DNA from: Yamagishiella unicocca
Lineage: Eukaryota > Chlorophyta > Chlorophyceae > Chlamydomonadales > Volvocaceae
Assembly (NCBI GenBank): GCA_003116995.1
Contig: BDSL01000025.1
Span: 558,001-622,000 of the forward strand
Direction: 5' to 3'
DNA: 64,000 nucleotides
Position numbers and translations under genes: made by a program. This document shows, in pieces, positions 1 through 14,100 of this stretch. How positions within the stretch are numbered: position 1 is the first letter of the stretch; the number at the start of each line of letters is the position of its first letter. The notes beneath the pieces are model-generated. The model searched no databases. It was not told the origin of the DNA and saw only the letters and a program-made list of their open reading frames with translations.

Positions 1-362
1 ACTGTAATGCGACGCAATAACAGGTTTCATTAATAATAGTAAGAAGTAACAGGCTGGCGGTTGCTCCCTGTGCCAGCTCTATCCCGCATCCGCCTGCCCC
101 TCCTCCCATGTCTACCCTACCCGACTACAATCCCTATTGTTACTGACTGTCAAATCGACATATAACGATACTTGTCACAGTGATGTTGTTGGGATCACGA
201 GGTGTAAGGGAAACGGAAATTGCAAATTGCAAACTCCCGTACACAGACACGGTACTTCGGGTCTTCGGCCTATATCCATGCAAAACCCATTGTGGCATTT
301 AAACGGAAGCGTAGTAATGTGTGTTAATGTAGGCATGTAGGCCGTCCAACTGCAGTTTACGA
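1..362. other. 5' flank, no gene seen
   Basis: No reading frame with coding character was found here. A pyrimidine-rich stretch lies near 60-130. It could be the promoter or leader of the small gene starting at 363, or hold an upstream exon, but nothing in the sequence decides this. Confidence 0.4.
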
Positions 363-1199
363 ATGTATTGGCTGCGTTGCCTCTGCGCACCGACTGAGCC
401 TGAGCCGGCTCCGCTACCGAAGCCACACGCTGATGGTAGCAATACTTTACATTCGCAACCCGACCCTTGGCCGCCAGCAAAGGACGAAGCGCCGAGACAA
501 GCGCCAAGCGGCAGCCAGAATCAAGAGCCCGCGTCGGCTCTAGTGCAGGTGGAAACACGCTTAAACGTATTATTGTCGGACCACGGTAGATTTTGACGCT
601 GACGGTGGCTCATTGCAGAGCATCAACACTGCTTTTGCTCGACTCGGCAACGCTGGAGGCGAACAACCGTTATACCGACGAGTGAACGCATTGCTGGAGG
701 CATGCCGTCTCGCGCTTGGCGCATGCGATGTCAGGTGAGACATTGCACGCGCAATCCACTGCCGTCTACACCTCATGCTCAGCTTAGTACTTGCCACAAA
801 GGTAATATATGCCCTTTAATGGCTTGCTCCTCCCCGTGATGTGCGTTCAGGCTTGCCTTCTTCTCAACGGACGGTTCGACGTGGGTGTTCTTGCCATCGG
901 CAGCAGAGGAGCCAGAAACTGCACCACGGGCGGCGGGCTGGGGCCAGTCATCTCTGTACAGCCTCCTAGCCGAGCAGGTGAACAGATAAGCTCCAACGCT
1001 CTCCACGTCAACACGTTTCCCAACGGACGCCCTCTCTCTAGGAGCTTTCGCGCTGCGAAGGGGGCAACCGAGGCTTGCTAGGAGCGGAAAACGGGCAATG
1101 CCAGGAGCAAAAGCGGCCCTGGCAGAGTCAGAGTCATCAGCAGTGGTTGGCGAGTTGCGTACGTCGCTGACCCCATTCTGCAGCAGCGGCGTCAAATGA
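363..1199 (+). CDS. Hypothetical protein, three exons, 139 residues
   Basis: Product not recognised. Three exons, 363-548, 619-734 and 1082-1199, join in frame to 420 nt (139 residues plus TGA). The donors are CAG|GTGGAA and AG|GTGAGA and the acceptors TTGCAG and TTGCTAG; the phases (0, then 2) match at both junctions, which is the main argument that the gene is real. The N-terminal third (residues 10-60) is rich in Pro, Glu, Ala and Gln. The middle exon has a regular amphipathic look (ARLGNAGGEQPLYRRVNALL). The last exon ends LTPFCSSGVK. There is no signal peptide, membrane segment or known motif. The start is the first ATG of the open frame; an upstream exon before 363 cannot be excluded. 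The kinase gene follows on the same strand after about 1.3 kb. Confidence 0.5.
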
Positions 1200-1458
1200 T
1201 CGCGTCACAGTGGGGCCAGAGGACTCGGGTCGGATAACTTTACACGCTGGGCTCCAAGGGCGGTCACGGCCGCCACTGGCACGATGCGGCTGGTATTTCG
1301 CCGATACCTCCCCCCCACACCTCTACCCCCCCCGCGCCTCCTGCCTTTGCTCTCACGGGTACATGGCGCCGCAACACTCGGCCGGACGGCGCCTTTCGCC
1401 CCTTCCTCGCGCCTCCCTCCCCTACCCATGTGCCAGTGACCCGCCTCAACCACCCACC

Positions 1459-1489
<31 letters not shown>

Positions 1490-2318
1490 CCGCCCACCCA
1501 CCCACCCACCCGCGTCCTTCCCTCCCACACCGCACGAGCACGCACCACCCCCCGGTCCCCCGGGTTTTCCCCCGGTGGGCTCTATGCGCAGACCCGCTTG
1601 GGACACCCGGCGTGGTGGGGTGCTCTATGTGAGCCCGCCCGCCGGCCCCATCGCATCACAGCATCCCACAGCATCCCTCTCTCTCCCCCTCCCCCTCTGT
1701 GCCACAGCGTGCCTGCTTGCGTGCATCCCTGTACGGCTCGCTGCATTGCCTGCTTGCGCCCTTATGCCACATCTCCGCGTTTTCTTCATCACTTCTTTTC
1801 CTTACAACGCATTACTAACTACTCTACCATAGCCGCGGCGCGCTCACGTGTGTCCCTGCCTTTCCATTCGCCCCGCATGTCTCTCTCGCCCTTCAACCTA
1901 ACGCTAACGTTCTGCTGCTTCGCCTGGTCCTTCTTCCTCTCCTTTCCCAGGTCAGTTTCCTCGCATTTGGCATGGGCTGGGATTCCTGTGCCGGGCACTC
2001 TGTCTGTTACTGGCATTGCACGCGACGTTGTCACCTATACCTCTGCCTTGCGCACTAGGATAGGTAAATAGGTACATAGGCTAGGTAGTTGTAGGTGCTT
2101 CGCACCACGCCTACGCCGCAGCAGCGCGGCGTCGGTTGTTGGGGCGCAACCGTCTTTCTGGCTATCGGAGCGCTGCGCGGCCGCCGACTACATAATTGGA
2201 CTTCTGGCTTCTCGTGGACCCAGTCTGGGCTTCTTTCGGTAACTATTGGCGCCCCGCACTGACTCCGGATTTCTCGGTCTCCTCGCGCTACGTATACTTC
2301 GCGGCTCAGCTCAGCATT
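1200..2318. other. Intergenic region upstream of the kinase gene
   Basis: Pyrimidine-rich, low-complexity DNA between two plus-strand genes, holding a CA/CCCA microsatellite at about 1439-1512. A stretch around 1878-1950 would encode a hydrophobic, signal-like peptide starting MSLSPFNL and ending at a possible donor, but its phase does not fit the next exon, so it is not annotated as coding. Confidence 0.4.
1439..1512. repeat. CA/CCCA microsatellite
   Basis: A run of CCCA units passes into an uninterrupted CA dinucleotide tract and back into CCCA units. It lies in the intergenic region between the first small gene and the kinase gene. Confidence 0.85.
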
Positions 2319-2325
2319 TATAAAA
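2319..2325 (+). promoter_or_regulatory. TATA box, TKL kinase gene
   Basis: TATAAAA lies about 210 bp before the first in-frame ATG (2533) of the kinase. A start site some 30 bp downstream would give a leader of about 180 nt with no upstream exon needed. This supports 2533 as the start codon. It is inferred from position and sequence only. Confidence 0.45.
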
Positions 2326-2532
2326 CACACACCCAGCGATCACTCGCGCGTACTCCCTATCCCGGCCCCCCTCCTCACGCGCACGTGACCGCCCGCCCGC
2401 CCGCCCATCCCCCCTCCGTCGTACCTGTTTTTTCCTTTTCCTTGCACCCCCCCTTCTGCACAGGCGGGCTCGGTGGTCGTGTTACGCAGCTACCACTCCC
2501 CCACCGGCCACCCCCCCTCCCTGGACGCCTCA

Positions 2533-5500
2533 ATGAAGCACCAAGCCGCAGCCACAGCCACAGCGGGGGTCGCAGCTCGTGGTGGAGCTCCCGGCGACTG
2601 CGATACGACCCCAAACCACGTCGACACGCCTCCATCCTCGCTCCGAAGTGCCGTACACCACGTGGGCCGTACCAGCGCGCCCGACCCCTCCTCCCTGGTC
2701 TGCCGGCCGCTGCTGCAACCGCTGCGGCTGCATCCGGCTGACATGCTCGCGCTTCCGGTGCGCCATGACGGTCGCTTATCGGCGGCCATGATGGTGGGAT
2801 GGGAGACGGCGCCGGCGGCGCCAACCGCGCAGGTCCCTCTTGGCGGCGGCATTGACATCTGTGTGGAGGCTCTGGGTCAGCTGCAGCGACTGGCGCAGTT
2901 CCTGGTGTTCGGTCTCACGTGCGACCCGCAGCAGGCGCGCTCGCTTGAACAGGTGGGCGGGAGGTTATTGGAGATGGGATCCGCGTGGGAGGGACCTGGA
3001 TCCGCGTGGGAGGAACCGGGATCCGCGTGGGAGGAATCGAGGTCCACGCGGAAGGAACTGGGATCCACGGGATGGAGGTCTGGATCCAGAGGGGGAGGAG
3101 GGGGAGGAATAATACACATGAGGGGTGTGGGGCGAGCGGCGGCACGGCGGTACGGCGGAAGGGGGTGGCTGGCCCGAGGTGGGACATGCCAGTTGTCGGC
3201 GGGACGGGGCGGACGGGGCTCTTAGAGCGGTGGTCGCCTGACGGCGACGGAGGTAGAGACGTCTTGGGGATGGGGCAGAGGGCGCGGTTTGGCGGCGGGA
3301 GGCGCGGGCATGGGGAAGGTTGCAAGGAAGACCCGTGTACGAAAGAACAGCCGTTTAGGACAGACGTTTCGAGGTCCCTGCTGGAGGCTCCCCCAGCTGC
3401 ACCTGCCAGCATCCGACCTCCGCCGCGCGGCTGGGAGTGGAACCACCCCAGCCCTGGGGCCAACGAGGAACGCACAGCGCTGACGTACCAACGGCGCGCA
3501 ACCGGCGCAGGTGGCGCACCGGCTCTCCTCGCTCCCAACCGTCAACGGCTTGCACGACTTTGTCACGTGCCTGCTGGAGGCCGTACCGGAGCTGCTGTAC
3601 ATGAGGTCGGTCATCAGCGCGTTGGTCACCAGTCGCCGGGGGCGGGGGGGGGGGCAGCAGACCGGTCAAGACGTTGGGTGGTTTTCGGTTGGGTGGTTCG
3701 CGCGATCCCGTGGCGGGCGCATTTGTGTATATGTGTATGTGTGTGTGTGTACGGCAGCGCGCCCCCGTGCTAACCCAGCAGGGACTCGGCCGGCGGGGGC
3801 GCTCGCTTTGGCGGGCGGGTGCCGTACCATCGGGCCCATCTTGCCTTCCAGCTCACTACCCGCAACGGTCGCATGCAACATCGCCCGAGCTCGGCAGCCC
3901 GAGCGCCCAACTCCAGACCTCCGCTGCATACACGCACGCCACCGGACATGCACGCATACACACGCCACCGGATAAGCACGCATACACACGCCACCGGATA
4001 AGCACGCATACACACGCCACCGGATAAGCACGCATACACACGCCACCGGATAAGCACGCATACACACGCCACCGGATAAGCACGCATACACACGCCACGT
4101 TCCTCTCCAACCCCTTTCCCTCCCCAGCCCAACAACCTCCCCTCGTGTCCCACCCCTCCTCCTCCCCCCTCCTCCCCCCTTCTTCTTTCTGCCCCCCGTT
4201 TCCCCTGGCCTGTAACCGGGCCTTCTCGCCCCCCTCCCGCCCCCGCCCGCCCCCTCCGCCTCCCGCGGCCCCCAGGTTCGCTGTTCGCATGCAACCTATC
4301 TTCCTGCTGACGCACGGCCTAGCTGCCGGCGGACCCGCGGTGCTGTTCTCTTCCCGGCAGCAGCAACACGGGCAAGGCCCCCCGGGCACGACGGCGGCGG
4401 CTGTAGCCGTGGGGGAGGTGCTGCATCAGGTGGAGGCGCGAGCCGCGTCAGGCGGGAGCGCCCTTGACACCTGGGCGGGGGGTGCAGTGAACCAGTTTGG
4501 GAGCGCCGCCAGCCTCCGGGTGGACGGCCACAGCGATGTGGGCGACGGGCTGTCCCGCATTCGCGCGGTTCGGATATCACTGCATCACACGCTGCTGGCG
4601 GAGGCGCTAAGGTGCCCCGGGGCGGGCTGGGCTGGGCTGGGCTGAGCTGGGCTGAGCTGGGCTGAGCTGGGCTGGGCTGGGCTGGGCCGGAGAGTGGAGT
4701 GGAGTGGGGGAGAGGCAATTTGTTGGTCGGCACTTAAGGAAAACGGACAAGCGACTGGAAAGGGGGGCGCGGGTGGGGGTGGGGGGGGAGGAGGGGGGCC
4801 GGTGAGTGGGGGGTCCGGTGGGTTGGGGGCCCGGTGGGCGGGTGTGTTTTGCGACGCGTGCGTGTGGCGTATGTGTATTCACAATCACCCCCTCCTCGCG
4901 TCCACACCCCCACATCTTCTCCGCGCCACCCCTCTCCCCCCCCATGCCCTCGCCCATGAACCCCGCACCCCCCCTGGCACCCCCCTCCACGGGTCCTCCT
5001 CGAAACCCACCAGATCCGCCACCACCCCCCGGCAACCTCCCCCATGAACCTCGCACCCCCCCCCGGCAACCCCCTCCCACCAGGTCCGCCACCAAGCAGG
5101 CATCCGCGGCCGCACAGACGACGTCGGTGCGGCCGGGGAGCCCCCCCCAGCTGGCAGCCCCCAGCAACGGCCCCGCGGCATCTGCAGCTGTTGCGGCCCA
5201 GCTGAGCCTCATCAGCGCCGTCAGCAGCCACTACGGCACGATGCAGGTGGGGTTGGAGGGTTTTTATTGGGCGGGCGATGGTCCTTGCTGGGCGACATTA
5301 GCCCCGGTTTAAGCCCCCCCCTGGCGCGCTTTCTACCCTCCGCTTCCGATGTCCTTTACCCGGGTCGTTTACCCGGATCGTTTACCCGGGTCTTCTTGCC
5401 GCCCCACCCCACCCCGCCCCCGCCCTTTCTGCGCTCAGGGCCTGCCCTCGGGTGCCGACGTCACCACCCTGGATCCAACTGTAGTCGCGGACCGTACCGC

Positions 5501-8134
5501 CGACCCCACCGCCGCCGCCGCCGCCGCCTCCTCGCAGCCCGCCCAGCCGGGCCCCACCTTCCCCTCGCACCCCCCCGGCCCCAAGATCTACACCACCATC
5601 GTCCCCAACATTGCCGCCCACCTGCTGGAGGAGGGGGCGCCTTGTCGTGACCTGCTGCTGTGCTCCAACCTGGCTGGTTGTGGCATGGGATCCATCGTGT
5701 TGGGCGTGGAGGCGCCGCCGAGCCTGGGCAACTCCGGCAGCGGCTCCGCTGCGGCGGCGGCGCTGGCCGCCGCTGCGCTGACGTCAGCAGGCGGCGGCCT
5801 AAGCGCGCCGGAGACGCAGCGCGCGCCCTCGTCGCAGGCCAACGTGCCCAACCTGTCGGCGTTGTCGCAGCCGCTGGGGATGCTGCACTCGCAGCGGCAG
5901 TTCGGGATGTACCTGGTTTGCACGGAGCTGCTGCCGGCGGGGGTGCTGCAGGCGGTGGCGACGGAGATGCAGCAGCTGCTGGGGGTGAGGCGGGGGACGG
6001 GGGGGAGGGGGGAGGGGAAGGGGAAGGGGGAGGGGGAGGGGGAGGGGAAGGGGGAGTGGGAGGGGAAGGGGAAGGGGAAGGGGGAGGGGAAGGGGGAGGG
6101 GGAGGGGAACGGGGAGGGGAAGGGGGAGGGGGAGGAGTGCAAAAGGGGACCGAGGGGGTAGGGGGAGGGTTAGGAATGCAAAGGGGGATTGGGAGGGGGC
6201 CGATGCAAAGGGGAGTGGGGGGAGTGGGGGAGGGGGCGGAGGCGGGGGGGATGCAAAAGGGGGCGGGGAGCGGTGGGTTTGTGAGGAAAGCGGTGAGGGG
6301 GAAGCTGGGACTGGGCCGAACAACGACCGCAACCGCCAGCACCGCGCCGTACCCAACCACCACCCGCTGTGCGCACGCGCGTCCACCGATCTTCTGCCGC
6401 CTCCACATTGCCCTCTCCGCTCCACGCCCCCCCCCCGCACTCAATGCGCCAGCTTTAAAACCCATGTCGTGCAACCGGTCTTTTAACACCCCCCCGGCAT
6501 AAGGACCGGTTCTCTTAACAACCCCCCCCCCCCGGCGCATTTCCGCCGGCTTTACCCCCCCCCACCCACATCCCCCCCCCACGCACTTACCCCAGTCGAG
6601 TTACCGGTTCCTTACATGTAACCCCCACGCACTTGCCCTCGACGCACGCGGCTCCAGATGGCTCTGGGGGCCTGTCGTGACGGCGCCCTGTCGGTCCTTA
6701 GCGGCGGCCGCTGCGCCTGGGAGCTGTACTCGCTGCAGGAGCAGCTGCTCGGGGTCAACCCCTCGACCCCAGGCGGCACCTCCGTCTCGTTGTCCCTGGC
6801 AAACGCTATCGCCGCCGCCTCCTTCGCCGCGCCGCCGATGATGATGGGCAGCCCGGGACTGCCGTCGTCGCTGGCGGCTGGCGGTGGCAGCGTGTCGCGC
6901 GGGGGGATGACTCCCTCGTCCTCCATGCTGAGTCGCAGAGGTGGGGGGGAAGGGAAGGGAGGGGGGTTAATCCGCGAATCAATCCACGGCCAACAAGCCG
7001 AGGGCGGCGAAGGTGGTGGTGGGGGTCCAGAGGAGAGGCGCGGCAGGGGTGCAGAGCCCGGGGGGAAGGGTGTACGGAGCCCCGGAAGAGGATCCGTGAA
7101 TCAATCCACGGCCGACAAACTGAGGGCGGCGCAGGTGGTGGCCCAGCAGAGAGGCGCGGCAAGGAGAAGGGGCGGAGGCGCTGCTGGGGCGTAGTGATGG
7201 GCAACGTTGACTGTAGCCGAAGTAGGGGGCGCGGTTGCTGGAGCTCCTGGCGGTGCCTGGGGATGGTGGTGGTAATTGTGTTATGGGGCTTGCGGCATGG
7301 GCGGGGAGGGTTTGTGAAGACGGGCAGGGGAAGCATTAGACGAAGGAAAAGCGAGAACGATGCCCACCCCACTATTCCTGCCACCACCGCCGCCACCACC
7401 ACCACCACCGCCACCGCCGCCACTGCCACCACCGCCACTGCCACCACCGCCACCACCGCCACCGCCACCTAGCACCCCCCCCAGTCTCACCGGGACTGGG
7501 ACCGGAACGCGCTGTCCGCTCCCCCATAGCTCACCACCTCCCCCAGTTCTCCTGCTAGCGCCCAAAACCGGTTCTGCGAAACATTTCCGTGCGTCGCGTG
7601 GGGTCCTCGCTTCCTGTCGTCCCGCCGTAGCCGCTTTAGCTTAGCCGCCAAAGGTCATATTACGACCTTCGGCTTTAGTATCCCCAACCCAGTTCTCCAG
7701 CATGCATCTCAAAACGTCTGTTCTAAACGGTTTTTTCTGGCAACCACGGGTCTCCCTCGAAACCCCCCAGTCTCACCGCCTCCCGCCCCCTCCCTCGTCC
7801 CTCGCCCTCCCTGGATCTGCTCTCCGCCAGTGGCCCAGGGGCGACCCATGCCGAGATCCCTCTTCGCCGTCGCCGCCAGCGGCAGCCACCTCTCCGCATG
7901 CGGCATCAGGTCGGCGGGCTCGCCGCGGCTGCCCCCCTCGCAGATGCAACTGTCGGCAACGACCCACGGGACGGGCCACGTGCTGAGCCAGCTGCGGGAC
8001 TCCAACAACCCAAGCGGCAGCCTGCCGGGTGTGGCGAACGGTAGGAGGCGCAAGGGCTGTGTTTTGAGTATGCAAGGGCTGTGTGTGGGGGGGGGTTACA
8101 AGGGGAGGCGGGACGGGGGCGGTTGGGGGGGGGG

Positions 8135-8176
<42 letters not shown>

Positions 8177-11100
8177 CGGAGGGCGTGTCAGCGAGGGATC
8201 AGGACCCGCGGGGTGGTTGGGGCGGTTGGGGCGGTTGGGGATCCTCAGCCAGCTCGGCAGGATCTTCTGCTCTTGATGCTACCCTGCCGGCGCGATGCCG
8301 ACGTCTGTTGGTGGTTGACAACTACCAACCAACGACATGGAACAAGCACGCGTGGTCATGGGAACCCGATGTGGTTGGCGTTCTTGTGTCGGTACCGGCA
8401 ACGGCTCGTCGCCCCTCCCGTGTCGCCGCTCATCGACCGATTCAGGAGTCAGCGGCGACTGCGGCTCGCTGCGCTGGATGCTGGCGAGCTCACCGGAGGT
8501 GCTCCTGGAGGCGCCGGCGGCGGGTCCATCACCGTTGGAGGTACGGCAGGGGCCAGGGGGGATGTGGGGGAGGGGGGGGGGTTGGGGGATGGCAGGGGCC
8601 AGGGGGGATGTGTGTGGGGCGGGGTTGGGGGATGGCAGCGTAGAGACGTGTGTTTGGCACGTGGAAAAGGGCCAAGAGGGTCTCGAGGAAGACCCGTGGA
8701 TGCCAGAAAAAACAGTTCAGAACGGGGGGGTTTGATAAGAGAGTTCAGAACGGGGGGGGGCACCGAGGCGGGTCAGGCGTTGACACTACCTGGCTGAGGG
8801 CAGCTGGTGCGGAGCTGTCGTACAGCCGGCTGCAGCCGTACAGGGCCTGAGCGGCCGGCGCGGCCGGTCCCCCCCCCCCACGTGTCTGTGTAACGGATCA
8901 CGTGCTGAGGCCGCAGTCCGGAGCCGCGTGTTCCGTACGCATTGGCTTTGGCAGGCAAGCGCGGTGACCGTGCGGCTCCCGTATACGGTGCTCCGAAGCC
9001 ACCAGTCCGGCATTGAAACGGAGCAGTTTTCTCAACCGACTCCGTACTGTGCCGTACGGCACCCAGCGGCACCCAGATGGCCGGGCACCCAGCCCCGCGC
9101 CCAACGAAACCCACTCACGATGCTCTCCCTGGACACCAACCGTTGCCCGCCGGACACTAACCGTTGCCCTCCCTGGACGCTATGGGTGCTCTCTGGACGC
9201 TGACCGTTGCCATCCCTGGACACCACTCGTTGCCCCCCTGGGCGCCAACCGTTGCCATCCCTGGACCGCACAGGTGATGGTGTCGTCCATGCGCTCGGGA
9301 CTAACCGCCGCACTGTCAAGCGCGATGATCATGGACAGCAGCGACGAGGCCAGGTCGGTTGGTCGTTGGGGTCGTTGGCTGTTTTTTGTGCGTTGTTGTC
9401 ACCTGTCGTACGGCGCGGCGTGTTTCGTTCGGGGGGTATTCGGGCTTTGTTGTGCGGGGCGGGCTCGGGAACAGGCGGGTATGGTACGCGGGGATGCGCG
9501 TGGGTACGGCACGTTGGATCTCCTCTTGCCTCCGGCCTTCGCCTGCTCGCTGACGACCGCAGTCCTATGGAGTACCGTCGTACCGTCGTACACTTATTCC
9601 TCCCTTCTTGCTGCTGCATGTGGCGCCGTGTTGCTCCCTCGCCCCCTCCCTGTAGCCGTTCCCCCTGGCCCTCCCCCACTCCCCCACCCCCCCACGCCAT
9701 TTCCCCACCTTCCCCCTCTCGCCGCTCCGGGACTTGTACGTCCGTACGACAGGGCCGCGCTGTCGCAGGAGCTCGCGGCCGTACGGCTGTTTGATGTTAT
9801 TGGTCGGGGAGGACAGGTGTGTGTGTGTGTGTGTATGTATGTCTTTCTTTGCCGCGAAACTCCATGGGAAATTGCGGTGTGTTACCCCATGGGTGTGGGT
9901 GTTTGGATCGTGGTGGCATGCGAGAGCGCGACCGGCGGACAGCACAGTCGCTCACCACGCGTCTAACAGTATGGGTTCGAGTGACCGAACCCCCCCCCCG
10001 AAACCCTAAAACCCCTCCCGCCACCAAACACTCACACTCACTCTCCCCCCTCCTCCCCCGCTCCCCCCAGGGCGTTGTGTTTCACGGCACCCTCCACGGC
10101 CTGGAGACGGCAGTCAAGGTGATCGTACACCGAGGCAAGGGCGAGCCTCTAGCTCACGATGGTGGCGACCCGGGGGTCGGCAACGAGGGCGGTGCGGCGG
10201 GTGCCGGCGGGGGCTCGGCTGGCGGCGGCGCCACTCCCGCTGTTGGGGCCGGTGCTGTCGGCGCTGAGGACGCGGGGGCTGAGGGAGGCGAGGGCAACGG
10301 GGACTTGTCAAGGATCAGAAAGGTGGGTCAGCTCGGCTGACGGGCTGCGCTGGGCTGGGCTGGGCTGGGCTGGGCTTCGAGGGATACCCGCGGATGCAAG
10401 GCTGGGCTGGGCTGGGGTAACCGGTAGAGTGCATGGGAGCGACAAAGGAGAGCGGCGGGGTAGCTTTGGAGGGAGCTGGTGGAGGGTGGTGCTGCGAGGT
10501 GGGGGGCGGGGACGCGGCCAGTGGGATTAAGTCCAGGTGGTCAGGGTTTGCGCGCCCAGCCGCTCCCCGCCTTCTCCCCGCGTCCGATCAACCCCCGCAC
10601 CCCGCCGCACTGTGTCACGGCACCGTGTCGTACCGTGTCGTACCACCAGGCGAAGCGAGGCGCCATGGAGCTCGTCGTCACCGGCACTCTGTCACACCCC
10701 AACATAGTGCAGGTGAGTCCACGCCGATGTACGACACGCACATGGTGTACGACACGCACCCGATGTACGACACGCACGGCTTCCCGGGGTCCCAGGAGGC
10801 CGCTGTGGGGACGCCGGTGGAGTTGCACGGCACTAGAGCCTTCAGCAGGGCTGTGTGGGTTACGCTGGGTGTCGTAGATGCATTGCTGACGGTGTAAGCT
10901 CGGTGCCGACTCGCCGACCTACCGACCCTCCGACCCGCCGACAGGTCCTCGCCTCCTTCTCTGACGTCATCATGGTCCGCTGCACCTACCGCAACGAGCC
11001 AACTCCGCGACTGCGGTTAGTCGCCAAGGACGACCCCATCCTCGCCAGCTGGGCAGCACCAGGTACGATGTACGGTTTGAGATGTACGGCGTACGGTACT

Positions 11101-14100
11101 GAATGTACGACGCGGTCACAGATGTACGACGCACGATTTGTAGTACGACATGTGTGCTGAAGGGTGCCCGCGCGACGTCCCCTGCTCAACGCCACGGCGG
11201 CCCTGCTTGATGAGTACACTTTGCAGGCAACCTCCCAGGGGGTACGGGGGGATCCCAGAAGCGTTGTGTTTCCTGCCCACCCTCCCAGGGGGTACGGGGG
11301 CATCCCAGAAACCTTGTGTTTCCTGCCCACCCTCCCAGGGGGTACGGGGGGATTCCAGAAGCCTTGTGTTTCCTGCCCACCCTCCCGTGTGCCCTGTGGA
11401 TCTCCTCCTGCCCCCTTAGGCCCGCTCAACACCGTGGCGTGCCTGGAGTACTGCGATGCCGGGACGCTTCTGGATGCCGCGCACTCGGGCGCGTTCCGGC
11501 CGCCCGCCAGCTCCGTACTTAGCGGTGCCGTACGGCCGGCGCTCGTACCGTTGTACATGAGCTTGTTGGAGGTGGGTGGGGTGGGGTTTGGGGGGGCGCT
11601 GTACGGGGGGTGTGCATGTCAGGACGGAACTGCAATGATGGCAAACAGGAGGAAGAGTTCGGAGGGTGAGGGAGGGTGAGGCGAGTCGGAACGGCGCACA
11701 GGGGCTACCCTTCCTCATTAGTCGATATCGCGCACAGGGGCTACCCTTCCTCATTACGCATGACCGTTCTCCTGTCCGATGTTGGATTCCGCACCCCGAT
11801 GTTCGAACAACGCACTCCGTTGTTGGCCAACGCAGTCCCCGCCAGCGCCTGCCCAAATCCCCCCCTCCCCCTCCTCTCCCCCCTCTCCCCATTCCCCCTC
11901 CTCTCAACCCTCTCCCCCTCCCCCTCCGCTCAACCCCTCTCGCCCCTCGCTCCGCAGGTCGCTTTGGCGCTGCGCTACCTGCACTCCCGGCGGCTGGTGC
12001 ACTGTGACCTGAAGCCCGCCAACGTGTTGCTCAAAAGCTCCACTAGGGAACCGCGGGGGTGGACCTGCAAGGTGTGAGGGCGACAGGGGAAGGGAGGGGA
12101 GGGGACGTGTTGTGGGGATCCCTCGTGGAATGCAGATCCTTGGGGGGGGGTCGGAGCGAGCGCGGGGCAGCAGGGGGTTTCGGAGCGAGGGCGGGGGAGC
12201 AGGGGGTTTCGGAGCGAGGGCGGGGGAGCAGGCGGGCCGCTGCTGCCTCGCTGCCGGCGCTAGCACGGCTACGAAAGTCGTGATGCACGCCACCCCCCAA
12301 CCAAACCCAACCCAACCCAACCCGCCTTCCCCTGTCCAGCTGAGTGACTTCGGCTGCGTGCGCCTCATGACGGAGCTGCCCGCGACCCCCGAGGACCTGC
12401 AGCGCCCCTTTCCGCAGCCGCCCAGGCAGGCGGGGCAGCAGCAGCCGGCGCCGCCGACGACGGTAGTCGGCTTCCGGGTGGCACAGCCGCTAGGTAGGAG
12501 GCGGACGGGGCCGGGGGGTTGGGGAAGCTGTGGATCGGTAGGAGGTGGACGCGGGGTGGGGGGTGGGGAAGCTGTGGGTCGGTGGGTCAGATACATGCAT
12601 GTAGGCGGCGGCCGCACGTCCGCCTCCGTCCCTCTTCGTTAAGGCTGGGTCGGTGCGGCGTGGGCTGGGTCGGTCCGCGCAATGTACTGCATGCCGTACG
12701 TTTCTGCCGTACATCATGTAAGTCGTATCCCTGTCGTACCGCAGGTACGATTGCCTACATGGCGCCAGAGTCGTTCATCCGCGGCCATACGCTGGGCGCC
12801 AGCATCGACATTTACGGTACGGCAGTGGGGGGCGTGAGAAGGCCTTATGGACTCAAAAGTTTGCGGGAAAGCGTGCATGTGTTTTTCGTTGCGTGTCGGT
12901 CGGTCGGGTGGTGAGTTGCTCATCCTCCGCTGAATTACTTCAATCCCTGGCCCCGCGCCCCTGCCGCCCTGTCGCAGCGTTCGGCATCCTGATGTACGAG
13001 CTGTTGATGTGCAGGGCGCCGTACGTCGGCATCGACGCACAGGTAAGGCTGCAGGGAGGGCTTTCGAGGAAGACCCGGGGTAAGGCTGCAGGCAGGGCGG
13101 GAAGCTGCGTGGGCCGCACAGTGAGGTTGCTGGCTGGCAGATGCGCCCTGCCTCAGGCCAAAAGCTGTCTCAATACTCTCACTGGCTTCACACCCATCCT
13201 CCAAGCCCCAACAAGCGCTCCGGTTTTCGGTCGTCCCACCCAAATGCTCGGCACTGCGACCATAAAGTGCGTGCTCAAAACCCTTCCCCAGCTACTAATA
13301 CTCTCTCCCTCTCGTCGGCGCCGGTTTCCACAAACCCCCCTACCCTCTCACTCCCCCTCACCCCCCTACCCTCTCACTCCCCCTCACCCCCCTACCCTCT
13401 CAATCCCCCTCACTCCCCTACTCTCTCACTCCCCCTCACCCCCCTACCCTCTCACTCCCCCCCACTCCCAGACGCTGCCCCGCCTTGTCCTCCGACAACA
13501 CCTGCGACCAGAGTTCCACCCTCTGGCGCCCCCAGAGTACTGGTGAGTGATTGTCTTGGTACGACATGAGGGTAGGACATGAGGATACGACACTGCATCT
13601 CTAGGCGCGCTTCTCCCGCGGGGGTTTTGCTTCCGCCGCACTCCGGTTGGCTGGGGGTGGCCGGGCCGGGCACCTGGGCGAACCCCTCGCGTCTCTCTCT
13701 AACTCCCAGTTTGTTGCCGTACCTTCCTTCTCATGCCGCCCCGCTAACCGCAAACCGCCTCCCGCTGTGGGACCGTGCCCTTTGTCTTGCAGTCACTTGG
13801 CGGCACGGTGCTGGTCGAGCCACGTGACGCGTCGGCCGACTGCCGTACAGTTGGTGGGCGAGATTGAGGCCCTCCTGGTGGACGCGCAAGTCAAGGACGG
13901 GCGCAAGCTGCAGCGCTCGGGCACCCGTGTTTCGCCTCTGCAGCCGCCGGCTTTGCAGCAGCAACAGCAACAGCAAGGACGGGTATTGCAGCCACAGCAG
14001 CAGCCCGCGGTGCAGCCGCAGCAGCAACAGCAGCTGCACAGGCCGCTGCCGCAGCAGCAGCTGGCGCAGGTTTCGCCGTCGCAGCAGCAGCCGCTGTCCC

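Noticed and set aside
3946..4096. 26-bp direct repeats considered as a CRISPR-like array
   Set aside because: The copies abut without spacers and the region is a eukaryotic intron; it is a simple tandem repeat.
5461..6582. 373-codon minus-strand open frame rich in Pro/Ser/Ala opposite the first kinase
   Set aside because: It is the shadow of plus-strand exons 5439-5984 and of the purine-rich intron; the plus exons have matching splice phases and conserved domains.
8261..8445. Extending kinase exon 8 upstream to an acceptor at 8260
   Set aside because: That choice forces a stop codon in the following exon (9274). Starting at 8446 keeps the phase on both sides.
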